34,154 nucleotides of DNA, taken from contig NC_049980.1 in NCBI RefSeq assembly GCF_000003815.2, positions 5,568,376-5,602,529 of the forward strand, read 5' to 3'. The translations under genes were made by a program, and so were the position numbers. The notes beneath the pieces are model-generated. The model was given only the letters and a program-made list of their open reading frames with translations. It did no database searches and was not told the DNA's origin. Of the stretch, positions 1 through 9,460 are shown one piece after another. How positions within the stretch are numbered: the stretch's first letter is position 1; the number at the start of each line of letters is the position of its first letter. The DNA comes from Branchiostoma floridae. Its lineage: Eukaryota; Chordata; Leptocardii; Amphioxiformes; Branchiostomatidae.

Positions 1-934
1 ATACCAATACTTCAATCATACCACTTTTACGTATCATGCATAAATGACTATTGCTTACGCACTCGACGTAAATGACTGTTACTATATTATTGAAAAAAAA
101 TAGCTGATATTTTCGTAAAATAACGCATTAAAATAACATTAACATTTCTATCACAATGTACATACGGTATTCTCAATATCTTAATGTGAAACGTGCAGAA
201 AACCACTTTATCAGCCTCTCATATTCATAAATTGCCGTAACATTCATCAAATTAATTAACGCGCATATGATTGTAATAATTACTAGTTTAAGCTATACAA
301 AGAATTCCACACTATTACGTCGAAAAGTAGTTAAACCTGTTGACCAGTACAATCACAGTTACAGAATCAATACCAATACTCTGTATATCATACCACTTTA
401 ACGTATCATACATGAATGACTATTGTTTGCGCACTCTCCGTAAATGAGTGTTACTATGTTGTTGACAACAATTAGTTGATGCTTGGGTAGACTTACACGT
501 AAACATTTTTGATTCTATCACAATTTTATATACAATACTTCCAAGATCTTAATGTAAAACGTGCAGAAAGCCATTCAGCCTCACATATTATTTTATCTAA
601 TAAGTTGTGTTCAATACTATTGCAATAATTACCGGTTGAAGCAACACAGAAACTACATTCTACAATTTCAAACACACAATTCTGATTATATTCCATAGTG
701 ACTGACATGAGTCAACAGATTTTCTCATTCATTCAATACTTTGACATATTTACAATAGACTGCTTTTACTGTCACTGCCCTACATTAAATATAGACCGCA
801 ACGACTACATTATACGATAGATTCGGCATTGTACTATGCGCTAAACTGGAATTAATTAATTGACTAATTCAGTGGAATTAAAACAGATGATTTTACTATA
901 CGTGGATGTACCACATAATTCTATCTTTTGTCAA
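1..934. repeat. AT-rich 3' flank of LRR duplicon A, with internal ~365-bp tandem duplication
   Basis: No gene is seen. The block at about 1-360 is repeated at about 367-720: both open with 'aataccaatact', followed by a 'cataccactttNacgtatcat' type stretch and 'aatgactattg'. Related sequence recurs in the other duplicons at about 5120-5440, 10920-11340 and 17280-17700, for example 'ccagtacaatcacagttaca'. This marks it as the shared downstream flank of the LRR genes. It could contain 3' UTR sequence, but I see no decisive polyadenylation signal. Confidence 0.6.
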
Positions 935-1099
935 CTCCTCGGAAACCTCTGCATTATGGTAAATATGTTCAAAGGCCTGTGTATCTGGACTAGTACTAAT
1001 ATGTTCTATTTTCTTACAGCTGGTTTCCCCACAAACCGCGCCGCAACATCCCCAAGACCGTACTGGGGCATATCGTGACCAAAGGACTCTGCATAAGGT
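935..1099 (-). pseudogene. Fossil cytoplasmic-tail repeat unit downstream of LRR gene A
   Basis: Read on the minus strand just past the stop of gene A, the sequence still resembles one more tail unit. In a shifted frame it gives RIEPYAESFGHDMPQYGLGD, followed by decayed versions of the HIST/DTQAS and VYHNAEV blocks. It is separated from the coding frame by the 4-bp insertion near 1109-1116. I infer that the ancestral protein carried a longer tail and that this stretch is now 3' untranslated. Confidence 0.65.
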
Positions 1100-2618
1100 T
1101 CAATTCTGTCGATCGAGTTGACTTTTCTGCATGCCTTCCTCTTCGGGAACCTCTGCATTATGATAAACATGACCTTGTTCACCGGCCTTTGTATCTGGAC
1201 TAGTACTGATATGTTCTGTTTTCTTACAACTGGTTTCCCCACAAACCGTAACATCCTCAAGACCGTACTGGGGCATATCCTGACCAAAGGACTCTGCGTA
1301 AGGTTCGATTTTGTCTGGCTGAATTTCCTGCATGCAGGAATCCACCGGTTCCGCGTTTAAATCCTTACAACGGCCCTGATTATCAACCCGGGCAATGTTA
1401 TTAGAAATACCAGCCTGGACGTTATGATTGACAGCTAAACCAAACGCCATATTGTTTACGTGACCATGTGAGTTATTTGTGGCATCAGAATGTTTTCTAA
1501 ACATTGCTGAATACACGGCTAACATCAAAACACATACAATACAGGTCACCCCAATAACCAGCGGTGGCAGCCCTGATGATGTCATCACAACGGAATGTGC
1601 TGTTGATTTGTTCGGAGTTTGTGGTGTTTTTGATACAGTTGCCATACTCAAAGTCCTAGTTTCTACCATATCCTCTTTAAAGACACCAAAGGGGTGGTCT
1701 GTCTTTCGGGATATCTGATATACCTTTGTCTGTAGTCGCTAGGGTGGCGAGGGACTAAAGACCTGTTGACGTTCTATGGGGCATGAACTGTTGGCATCAC
1801 AGGGCTCGGGTGTGTGGAAGCTATTATTTTCACCTATTGGATCCCAGACCGCATAACATCCTGAGATATATTCGTCTAACCTGTGCAGCTCTACGTTCTG
1901 TACTATAGATGGTGTTCTACAGTGGAACAAAGACGGGTTTTTGTACAAGGCGAGTGACAGCTCATTTCCCCGAAGGAAATTTTTGCATTTTGGCGATGTT
2001 TTGTGTCGGCATATTTCTGCAAAATTTGCGAACTCAATAAGCCAAGTCATGTTGCAGTCACAATGAAAAGGGTTACCAGCTAATATGGGCGCATATGGTA
2101 TATAGAATCCATTAGGTACACGCACGTCCCACCCAATATCGCACATAGACAATGACTTTATGTCATTGTAAGAAACGTCCACAATTCTTAAATTTGATAC
2201 AAAGGACTTCACTGGATAAAGGTTGACACAGACCAGCAAATTAGGTGACAAATCTAAATGAACAAGCCTAGGCATGTTCTTCAGACAGTACCAAGGAAAG
2301 TAATCGATGCTATTGTTTCTTAAGATCATGACTTTCAGAAAGAGCAGGGACGTGCAAGAAAATGTGGTTAGGTCGTTGTTGGGACGATTAAGCCCACCTA
2401 ATGGCAGGTCTTCAGGGACTGACGACTGGCGACAAGCCTTTATTGTCACAATGTATTCGGGGCAGTACAAGGAGCAGATGTGACAAAAAATTATGACTCT
2501 TGTAACCAACGTTACACCCTTGAGAGCGTACTTGCGAAAGTGCTGATGCTTCGCTGTTGTGTGGTAGGTTTATAAAGGTAAGGATCACAACCCAAACGAC
2601 AATCATGAAGGATACCAT
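1100..2618 (-). pseudogene. Broken LRR transmembrane receptor gene (copy A)
   Basis: This is a single-exon LRR receptor related to copies B, C and D. The start (ATG at 2616-2618) is followed by a hydrophobic leader ending in HNSEA and an LRRNT-like CNVGY...IHCDNKG segment. The frame then breaks at about 2423-2429. A 7-bp near-duplication relative to the paralogues shifts it, and the body continues in another frame with LRRs (MILRNNSIDYFPWYCLKNMP, LVHLDLS) and an LRRCT (NPFHCDC). A TAG at 1739-1741 interrupts the same frame that resumes through the stalk, the membrane segment (LVIGVTCIVCVLMLAVY) and a tail with PYAES, PQYGL and VYHNA. It ends in QLDRQN at 1100. The two lesions suggest a pseudogene. 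A sequencing error could explain one lesion but less easily both. Confidence 0.8.
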
Positions 2619-3287
2619 TCCGTCCGTGATGTCGTTTTGTTGGTTTTAGGCTATTTCAGGAGCAAGATATAGAAACCAAAAGGTATTTCGACAGGGAATG
2701 AAACGATGGCTTACCATTGACACATACAATGTTCTTTTCTTGTATTCAGGCTACTCTAGACTACTTCTGGTTCACTATAACCTCGACTTTTTTCATAAGT
2801 AAAGTGCACCAATCAAATTCTATTTAGTCAATAGGAATGCAAGTTTATCAAAGTCTATCCAACAAGACCTGCAGGACACACGGTTGCTTCTGCTCTTGGC
2901 TGGGAAGCTTTGGTCTGTGATGTCATTTATTTTCAGTATCCCCTGTCACACCCTTCAAGGAGAGACCGAACGGTTTGTCTGTCTTCAGTAGAGTTTTTCT
3001 TTATCTTGTTCTGAAAAATGGAACAACACGATACGATTTAGATAAAAACAGTGCACAGGACTTTATATAGAGAGACTCAAGGAAAAGTGCTTCATGCGTC
3101 TCAAACGTTATTCTTTGGGGGGGGGGGGCACCGACACCGGCACAACAACATTTTCAGCTTGATTACGTTTTATATCATGAATAACACTGTCAACACAAAC
3201 CATGGATTTTAAATTAGTACTTTTATGTCTGATAGTTCCCAAAAGATCATAGGATCTCACATTAATGGAGTGAACTAATTTACATAC
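2619..3287 (-). other. 5' flank / presumed 5' intron-UTR of LRR gene A
   Basis: No coding sequence is seen. The stretch aligns by eye to the same position upstream of B, C and D. It shares a 'cacacggttgcttctgctcttggctgg' type block (about 2878-2905) and a minus-strand splice-acceptor-like site, TTCCATTTTTCAG, ending at 3011. Equivalent acceptor-like sites occur at 8132 (B), 13973 (C) and 20049 (D). A G homopolymer lies at about 3118-3129. I infer a 5' untranslated exon or intron. Confidence 0.4.
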
Positions 3288-3610
3288 CTGATAACATTGG
3301 GTTTACCCAGGCCAGTGAGAAACAAGTGCGAGCCGCTGCTGCTAACTGTGACACCCCCTGTAATGGCTCACTCACGAAAAACACGATGTTTCAACCTTAA
3401 TATATTAATTGTCTGTCGCCTAACCTGGAGATTTCGCGGTAGGTGCGTCATCACTACTATGAAAAACTCGCTCCTCGCACGTGGCTTCGTCATTTGTCAG
3501 GTATGAATAACTCAAACGGCCTTGTCTTTTTTTTTTACAAAATGGACGGCAGTTTTGAAGCCAAGAATTATAACGTCTCTTGCAAACTTTGTCTAACATA
3601 CACAACTTTC
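3288..3610 (-). promoter_or_regulatory. Promoter/first-exon cassette A1
   Basis: This is one of nine copies of a repeated segment upstream of the LRR genes. On the minus strand its gene-proximal edge is a good 5' splice site, ATCAG|GTATGT (GT at 3286-3287). The common body has GACAATTA, then ACATCGTGTTTTTC and CAGGxGGTGTCAC. A CACGTG box is present at 3478-3483, about 190 bp upstream of the donor. I see no convincing reading frame, so the exon would be untranslated. The role is inferred from position and from conservation of the donor. Confidence 0.45.
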
Positions 3611-3818
3611 TCCATGCAAAAGACGTGTATTGTATTTACTTAAATCAATTAGTGTTCTTTCTCAGCCGAGTATTGGTCTTTGGCACCAACTTTTCCGCTC
3701 AATCATGTTTCATAGAATAAACAACACTGTTATTACGACCTATAGAGATAAAAGACATATTTTATATATAAACTAGTATTTCCAAAAGAGGACAATGAAA
3801 TTAACAACTTATACATAC

Positions 3819-4150
3819 CTTTGATAATATTGGATACATGCAGACCTGTAAGAAACAAACGTCTGCCACTGTGCTTCTAAATAACTCATTTGATGGCGAA
3901 GTCAAGAAAAACAGGATGTTTCAAGCTTAATTGTCTGCCGCCCGAGATTGCACGGTAAGCACGTGACCACTGCTATGACAAACCCCTCGCACGCTTCGTC
4001 TGTTGTCGGTTATGCATAAGTCAAACGGTCTTGTCTTTCTTTTGCTAAGTCAAGGGCAATTTGTACCGAGAATTATTATTTCCTTTGCAAACCTTATCTA
4101 ATATAGACTGCTTGCATGGGAATTTGATTACTCCATGCAATAGACATGTG
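3819..4150 (-). promoter_or_regulatory. Promoter/first-exon cassette A2
   Basis: Second cassette upstream of gene A. It has the minus-strand donor ATCAAAG|GTATGT (GT at 3817-3818) and the 'caagaaaaacaggatgtttc' body on the plus strand. The CACGTG box is altered to CACGCT-like sequence at about 3989. It ends in the 'tatctaatatagac...catgcaatagacatgtg' block shared with B2 and C2, so it belongs to the distal subtype. Confidence 0.42.
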
Positions 4151-4235
4151 TAAAGATATGTTTACTTAGATATCAATGTTGTGACAAAAACTGAAATTCC
4201 TGACCCTGACGCCCTACCCCTAGCCCCCCATGTAA

Positions 4236-4761
4236 GGCCACAGCAAGTAAATTTTATGGATGACATCCGCGCGCTCATTAATTTTCGCCTGATTTCAGAA
4301 AAAAAAAACAAGAATCTTTTTTCTGCTTTGGAGATGGTCAACATGACGAGAAAGTACCAAAATGGGAAAGTATGTTGTGTTTTAGCCTAATGATTGTACT
4401 TGTAGAAGTCACACTAGCGAGGTAGCCATTACTGTAGTTATAGATGTGAAACCAGCTGAAAGCTGTAAAAGTGGCACCACTGTGGAAGTCATGAGTGTAG
4501 TTGGCAACTTGGTAAGTAATACTAGTCTACCACACAAGTGTCACTTTAACAACACTAGTTCACTTCTTGAATACAGGAATGAATGATTTGTTGTCAGTGC
4601 TACCATGTTTTGTCACTTAAAGTCTTGTTACGACGTTTATGGTGTCTATTTTGAAAATTTAGCCATCTTGTTTTTTTTACCCATCTTGTTTTTTTTCGCC
4701 CTATCTCATTATTTTTGCAGTCTGCAGAGGATGTCATCCATAAAATTTACTTGCTGTGGCC
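4236..4761. mobile_element. Harbinger-like MITE with TAA target duplications
   Basis: The 526-bp element is bounded by terminal inverted repeats of about 33 bp that match essentially perfectly. It starts GGCCACAGCAAGTAAATTTT and ends in the reverse complement. TAA flanks it on both sides (4233-4235 and 4762-4764). The paralogous site near 10578-10600 reads 'ccccccatgtaaagctaa' without the element, so the insertion and its 3-bp duplication are directly visible. A 3-bp TWA duplication is typical of PIF/Harbinger elements. No transposase is seen, so the element is non-autonomous. Confidence 0.85.
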
Positions 4762-5442
4762 TAAAGCTAATCTTCTAGGTATACATCATCACGGGATGGT
4801 CGGATATTATCACGTACGCCATACGTTTCAGGCTAAAGTATTCCAATACTAATTGTCTAAAGACTGGAGGGCAAAATATAGTTGTAAAGTGCATTTCATT
4901 CTTTATTCTTTGGATGGAGACAAATTTCGAGTTTTCTTTTACAGATACACCGAACGAGCCATTTGGGTTAAAGAAAAAACAAAACGTTTAAAAAAAAACC
5001 AAAAAAATTAGAGGCCAGATTTAACAGAGCTTGATGCTACGTGTATGCAATGGCTCTTGCTTTGCAAGTCATAAACATGAAAGACCGAAGTAGTGTACGT
5101 AAGAGTAAGGCTACAATATTACGTCAAAAAGTATTCAAACTAGTTCACCAGTACAATCACAGTTACAAAATTCACGAAAATAACAATACACATTTACGTA
5201 TCATGCTTGAATGACTGTTGGTTACGTAAATGATTGTTGCTATATTATTGACATGATATTTATCACAATTTTATAAATTGATAGATTGATAGTATTTTCA
5301 ACATCGTCATATAAATCATGTACAGTATCATTAACATTTATCAAGTAAGATAAGTACAATATTATTGCAATCATTACTGGTTTAAGTAACACATAAACTT
5401 CATACTACAACTTCAAATATGTGGCATATGGTTCTATCTTTC
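4762..5442. other. Inter-duplicon spacer A/B
   Basis: No gene is seen. The block 'tcatcacgggat...ggatattatcacgtacg' followed by 'gcaaaatatagttg' and 'gtgcatttcattctttattc' is shared with 10590-10960 and with 16170-17310. The second half is the common downstream flank of the LRR units. This spacer marks the boundary between tandem duplicons. Confidence 0.6.
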
Positions 5443-5690
5443 CTTAACCACCTCGTCATTGGAAACACTATATAGTAAATATCAATGTTAACAGGCCTGT
5501 ATATCTGGATCAGTAATGGTATGTTCTGTGCTGTTTTCTCCACGAACATTTCAAGACCGTATTGGTTACATCGTTAAAAAAACTCCGCATAAGATTCAAT
5601 TCTACCGAGCTTATTTTCCTACATATCTGAATCCAATCCCGCGTCTGAATCATTTTAACAGCCCTGAACGTCAACCCGGGCAAATAAAAA
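5443..5690 (-). pseudogene. Fossil A/C-type tail downstream of LRR gene B
   Basis: This stretch resembles the tail-coding DNA of A and C rather than that of B. Examples are 'aacaggcctgtatatctgga', 'gtatgttctgtgctgttttc', 'aagaccgtattgg' and 'caacccgggcaa'. It lies about 300 bp beyond the stop of B and has many indels. It suggests that an older A/C-type tail existed at this locus before or beside the present B tail. Confidence 0.6.
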
Positions 5691-5990
5691 GGCATGCTAT
5701 AGATACACATACATAAACAGATACAATGACATCCACTCAAAACAGATCAGACTTACATAGGAATACTTACATAAAGTCTAAAAACATGAGTAAGGCATTT
5801 GTGTCCCTGGCTGCACGAAACGGTGCATGTGTCGTAAAGCTTCGAAGCAAGAAGGTCATTTTCTGGTCCGGCCAAAGACCAAACAAGCAAACCAATTCCC
5901 TCGTGAATGCATCCGTGCAAATTTTGAAATATTTTCAAAGCGATCGTAATACCATAAAGAATGCCTCCCGCCCCAGAACTTCAACACCTT

Positions 5991-7760
5991 TTAAAGACCA
6001 GAGGTTATCATTTCGCCGAACCACTGCTGTACATCATCATTTTCATCGGAACCTTCTCTATTGTCCTTTGGACCTTCGCCTGAACTATTGGAACCTTCCT
6101 TGTCCCTTTGACTGGTATCAGTACCTGCCGTTTCCACTACACCCATGTGATATTGAGGAACATCAAAAACATAAGACGACTGTGCATAAGGTTCAATCGT
6201 GTTTGGTTCATTCTTGCAGGACTCCGTACATGGTTTTGGTACCTGATTTTCAACTGCGTCGTCGTTGGAAACCTCCCTATTGTTATAAGTTTGATCACAG
6301 GCCTGTGCAGTTGGACCCGTTCTGGTACCTTCTCTGTTTTCTGCACCGGTATTATCTGCGCTAGAATGATATTGGGGTACATCAAAAACGTAAGGCGACC
6401 GAGCATACGGGTCGATGATATCAGGAATGGTTTCGTACATGCCAGAATCTGCTTCTGTATTCGGGCTGTTGCCGCAACCTTCACGATCATCAGCCTGAAC
6501 GTTCTGACTGATGGTTGCTTGGTGACAGGAAGCGCTGTTTACAACCTGCCCAGCCGCCATGTTGTTTACGTGACCAAACATGACAGTTGCGTTATCAGCT
6601 TGTTTCCTACCCAGTGCCCAATACACAGTTAGCCTTAAACAACAGAGGGTAGCTACCACTCCCACTACTGATCCAATCACCATCCAGGCTGATGTCATGG
6701 TAACGGTTTGAGGAGAAGTCGTCTGCTGATTGTCAGACGTGTCTGTCGTAGGAACAGACTGGTTCCCCTCTTTCAAATCTGCTAAGTGATTCAAGCCTGC
6801 AGTTTCTATCAGGTTGTCATTACCAGCGTTTTCAGACATCTCAAACATTCTAGTTACTTTTTGTTCTGAATTACTTGTTGTTGGTGGCAACAAGGACGAA
6901 GTTATGACGTTAGGAGGATGTTGGTCTGTGGAACAGAGCCTGTTTAAGTCACAAGGCTTCAGATATTCCAGTGAACTATTATTGTTGCCTCCTTCGAGCC
7001 TATAGAAATCACATTTTTCAATATGAAAGCTGCGTAGCTCTAAGTTCCGTAGGGATCTGGGTGTTTCACAGCGGAACAGGGACTGGTTGTAAAACATGGC
7101 ACGTGCAATATCATTTCTTTTGAGGAGCTGTACGCATTCTGGTGATATTGCATTTAGGCATATGTCCGTTTTAACCGCTATGTCAGTGACCCAAGCAATG
7201 TCACAGTCACAGTGGAAAGGGTTACCCGTTATGAAAGGTTTGTATGGTGCATATCGCCCATTTGTTACGTTCCCATCCCACCCAAGATCACACATAGACA
7301 ATGTCTTTATGTCATTGTAAGAAACGTCCACATAGTTCAAGTTTAATAAGAAGGACTTCGCAGGATAAAGGTTGACACAGAACAGTAGATTATATGACAA
7401 ATCCAGATTAACAAGTCTTGGCATCTTCTTGAGACAGTACCAAGGGAAGTACCTGATGCTATTGTTTCTTAAGACCATGTATTTCAATTGGGGAAGGTAC
7501 GTGCAAGAAACTGTGGTTAGGGCGTTGTTGGGAAGCTGAAGGTCAGCGAGGGTCAATGGTAATTCTTTGGGAAAACTCGTGAGGCCTTTGTTGTCACAAC
7601 GAATCGCAAATACTGGCAGCAAAAATACATCATTCGTGTACCATTTCTGAACTTTACATCCTCGTGAGACTAGTTGGGAAGGTGTTAATGCTTCGCTGTT
7701 GTGCAGTAGGTTTGTAAGGGCAAAGATCACAACCCAAACGACAACTATTCCGGATAACAT
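5991..7760 (-). CDS. LRR transmembrane receptor with tyrosine-rich tail (copy B)
   Basis: The 589-aa protein is encoded in one exon. I chose the ATG at 7758-7760 (MLSGIVVVWVV) because an upstream-extended frame has no ATG. A signal peptide spans about residues 1-24, and an LRRNT-like region has C35 and C55. Four LRRs cover about 69-165 (LQLPNNAL, MVLRNNSIRYFPW, LVNLDLSYNLLF, LNYVDVSYNDIKTL). The LRRCT has NPFHCDC at 180-186 and later cysteines at 201, 209 and 231. A Ser/Thr/Asn-rich stalk leads to one membrane helix at about 357-380. The long tail has MYETI (Y442) and two related units, DPYARSPYVFDVPQY (450-464) and EPYAQSSYVFDVPQY (523-537). A type I cell-surface receptor with phosphotyrosine signalling is inferred. 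No TIR, Ig or kinase domain is present. The ligand is unknown. Confidence 0.85.
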   Translation of the reverse strand: MLSGIVVVWVVIFALTNLLHNSEALTPSQLVSRGCKVQKWYTNDVFLLPVFAIRCDNKGLTSFPKELPLTLADLQLPNNALTTVSCTYLPQLKYMVLRNNSIRYFPWYCLKKMPRLVNLDLSYNLLFCVNLYPAKSFLLNLNYVDVSYNDIKTLSMCDLGWDGNVTNGRYAPYKPFITGNPFHCDCDIAWVTDIAVKTDICLNAISPECVQLLKRNDIARAMFYNQSLFRCETPRSLRNLELRSFHIEKCDFYRLEGGNNNSSLEYLKPCDLNRLCSTDQHPPNVITSSLLPPTTSNSEQKVTRMFEMSENAGNDNLIETAGLNHLADLKEGNQSVPTTDTSDNQQTTSPQTVTMTSAWMVIGSVVGVVATLCCLRLTVYWALGRKQADNATVMFGHVNNMAAGQVVNSASCHQATISQNVQADDREGCGNSPNTEADSGMYETIPDIIDPYARSPYVFDVPQYHSSADNTGAENREGTRTGPTAQACDQTYNNREVSNDDAVENQVPKPCTESCKNEPNTIEPYAQSSYVFDVPQYHMGVVETAGTDTSQRDKEGSNSSGEGPKDNREGSDENDDVQQWFGEMITSGL

Positions 7761-8656
7761 TTCGTCTGTGGTGTGGTGTCTTGGTTTCAATCCCTTTCAG
7801 AGACAAAACAGAAGAAACATTGTGGTGGGTGAATGACACTCTAGCTTATCATTGATACACAGCCTTTTGTTTGAATGTCCTAGTTTCTGTTCACTAGAAC
7901 TTCAACATTTTTGCATCAGTAGAGTACACTAAGTAAGTAAAGAGTACACCAGTCATTTTTGTTCAGTCAATAGAAATGTCATATGACAGTCTATCAGAAA
8001 TGTTGCATGCCGAACACACGGTGCTTCCTTCTCTTGACTCGAAGGCTTGGTCCGTGATGTCCCGTGCAACACCATTGACGTGGTGACCGACTTTTTGTCT
8101 TCAGTAGAAACCTCCCTTTAATCTAAATCTGCTGGAAATGGAACAACACGACTAAGATACAAAAACTGCAACAGGGCTTTCTTGTTCTTTTTATGAAGAA
8201 ACTGAGGAAAACGCCTTACATGAGTCGCAATCTCGATTTTGTATTTTATTTGCACACACTGGGCACGATGAAGCAAATGGCCGACACAAAGTCAGAGTAG
8301 GCTTTGGGTCATCTCAACTTGATAAAGATCAGAGGACTGATCGAAAGCTTGTTGGTAGGCGCTTATTTTGTGTATGGATATAAATTTTAAAATTGTAACA
8401 TAATGTTGATTACCGCCACAGATGAACTTAAATTTGAGTTTAGGCAGAGTACAGTAGAAGCCTACAGACAAATTATTCTTTCTCAAAGGCATTAGTCTCT
8501 GACAAACAATTTCCTACCTAATAAATCACATTTCATAGCATGAACAACACTACCATGACTTTAAACTATGAACCTCTAAGAGCTATCTTGTATATCTAAT
8601 ACATCAAAAAGATAATTAAATCTCATATTGAAGGACTGAATTAGTAATTTACATAC
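7761..8656 (-). other. 5' flank / presumed 5' intron-UTR of LRR gene B
   Basis: No coding sequence is seen. Just upstream of the ATG the minus strand reads TTTCTTCTGTTTTGTCTCTG then AAAG, a pyrimidine-rich tract ending in AG that could be a 3' splice site (about 7795-7820). A second acceptor-like site, TTCCATTTCCAG, ends at about 8132. The block with 'cacggtgcttccttctcttg' matches the other three duplicons. I infer untranslated exon and intron sequence between the first-exon cassettes and the coding exon. Confidence 0.4.
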
Positions 8657-8975
8657 CTTGGATTACACTGGATTCAGCAAGACCTGTGCCTGCCGCTAGC
8701 TGCTGCTAACAGTGACACCTCCTGCAATGGCGCAGTCAAGAAAAACACGATGTTTCAAGCTTAATTGTCTGCTTCAATTCCTCTCCTGTTAGGCGCGTCA
8801 CCAGTGCTATGACAGTTTCCTCTCACGTGGCATCGACTGTTGTCCGATATGAATAAGTCAAACGGCCTTGTCTTTTATTTAACAAAATATATGGACGGCA
8901 GTTTTGTAGCCACGAAGTAGCCATTGCAATTTTTATCTAACATTCACAACTTGCTTTATGCAAAAGACGTGTTTA
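8657..8975 (-). promoter_or_regulatory. Promoter/first-exon cassette B1
   Basis: Proximal cassette of gene B. The minus-strand donor is ATCCAAG|GTATGTAA (GT at 8655-8656). A CACGTG box lies at 8824-8829. The body (GACAATTAAGCTTGAAACAT on the minus strand) is nearly the same as in C1. It ends in the 'catgcaaaagacgtg' type block shared with A1, which gives the empty-site reference for the SINE in C1. Confidence 0.45.
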
Positions 8976-9176
8976 TAGCAGTTGTGTGGTAAATCAATTA
9001 ATATTTCTCGACCAGGTATTGGTCTTTGACACGACATTTTCCAGCTCAATGATGACTCATAGCATTAACAACACTGTCATAACTTGAACTATGGAGATAA
9101 AAAGCATATTTTATATATAATCTACTATTTCAAGAAAAAAATAATGAAATTCAGACTGAATTCATAGCTTACATAT

Positions 9177-9460
9177 CTTTGATAACATAGAATACATGCA
9201 GTGCTGCTAAAAAAACTTCGTTTGATGGCAAAGTCAAGAAAAACAGGATGTTTCAGGCTTAATTGTCTGCCTCCTCTCCTGGAGATTGCACGGTAAGTCA
9301 GATATGCATAAGTCAAAATGTCTTGTTTTGCTTTTGCAAAGTCAATGGCAGTTTTGTACCGAGAATTATCATGTTTTTGCAAATTCAACATAGATAACTT
9401 GCATGGGAACTTGCTGCATGCCATATGCAATATATGTGTGCAAAGTTAAAAGTTTACTTA
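9177..9460 (-). promoter_or_regulatory. Degenerate promoter/first-exon cassette B2
   Basis: Distal cassette of gene B. The donor is changed to ATCAAAG|ATATGT (GT to AT at 9175-9176). The part that carries the CACGTG box and the 'gctatgacaaactc' block in its sisters is deleted: 'ttgcacggtaag' runs straight into 'tcagatatgcataag' near 9290-9300. Both putative functional elements are gone, so it is probably inactive. Confidence 0.45.

Noticed and set aside
3060-3075. TATATAAAG on the minus strand as the TATA box of gene A.
   Set aside because: The corresponding positions in C and D do not keep a TATA sequence, so it is probably chance in AT-rich DNA.
5726-6632. Long plus-strand open frames of 212 and 174 residues.
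   Set aside because: They are antisense shadows of the tail of gene B, with no family features of their own.
7761-7790. Upstream extension of gene B by ten codons beginning MKPRHH.
   Set aside because: The codon at 7790 is TTG, not ATG. The first ATG (7758-7760) begins directly with the signal peptide and matches the paralogue D.
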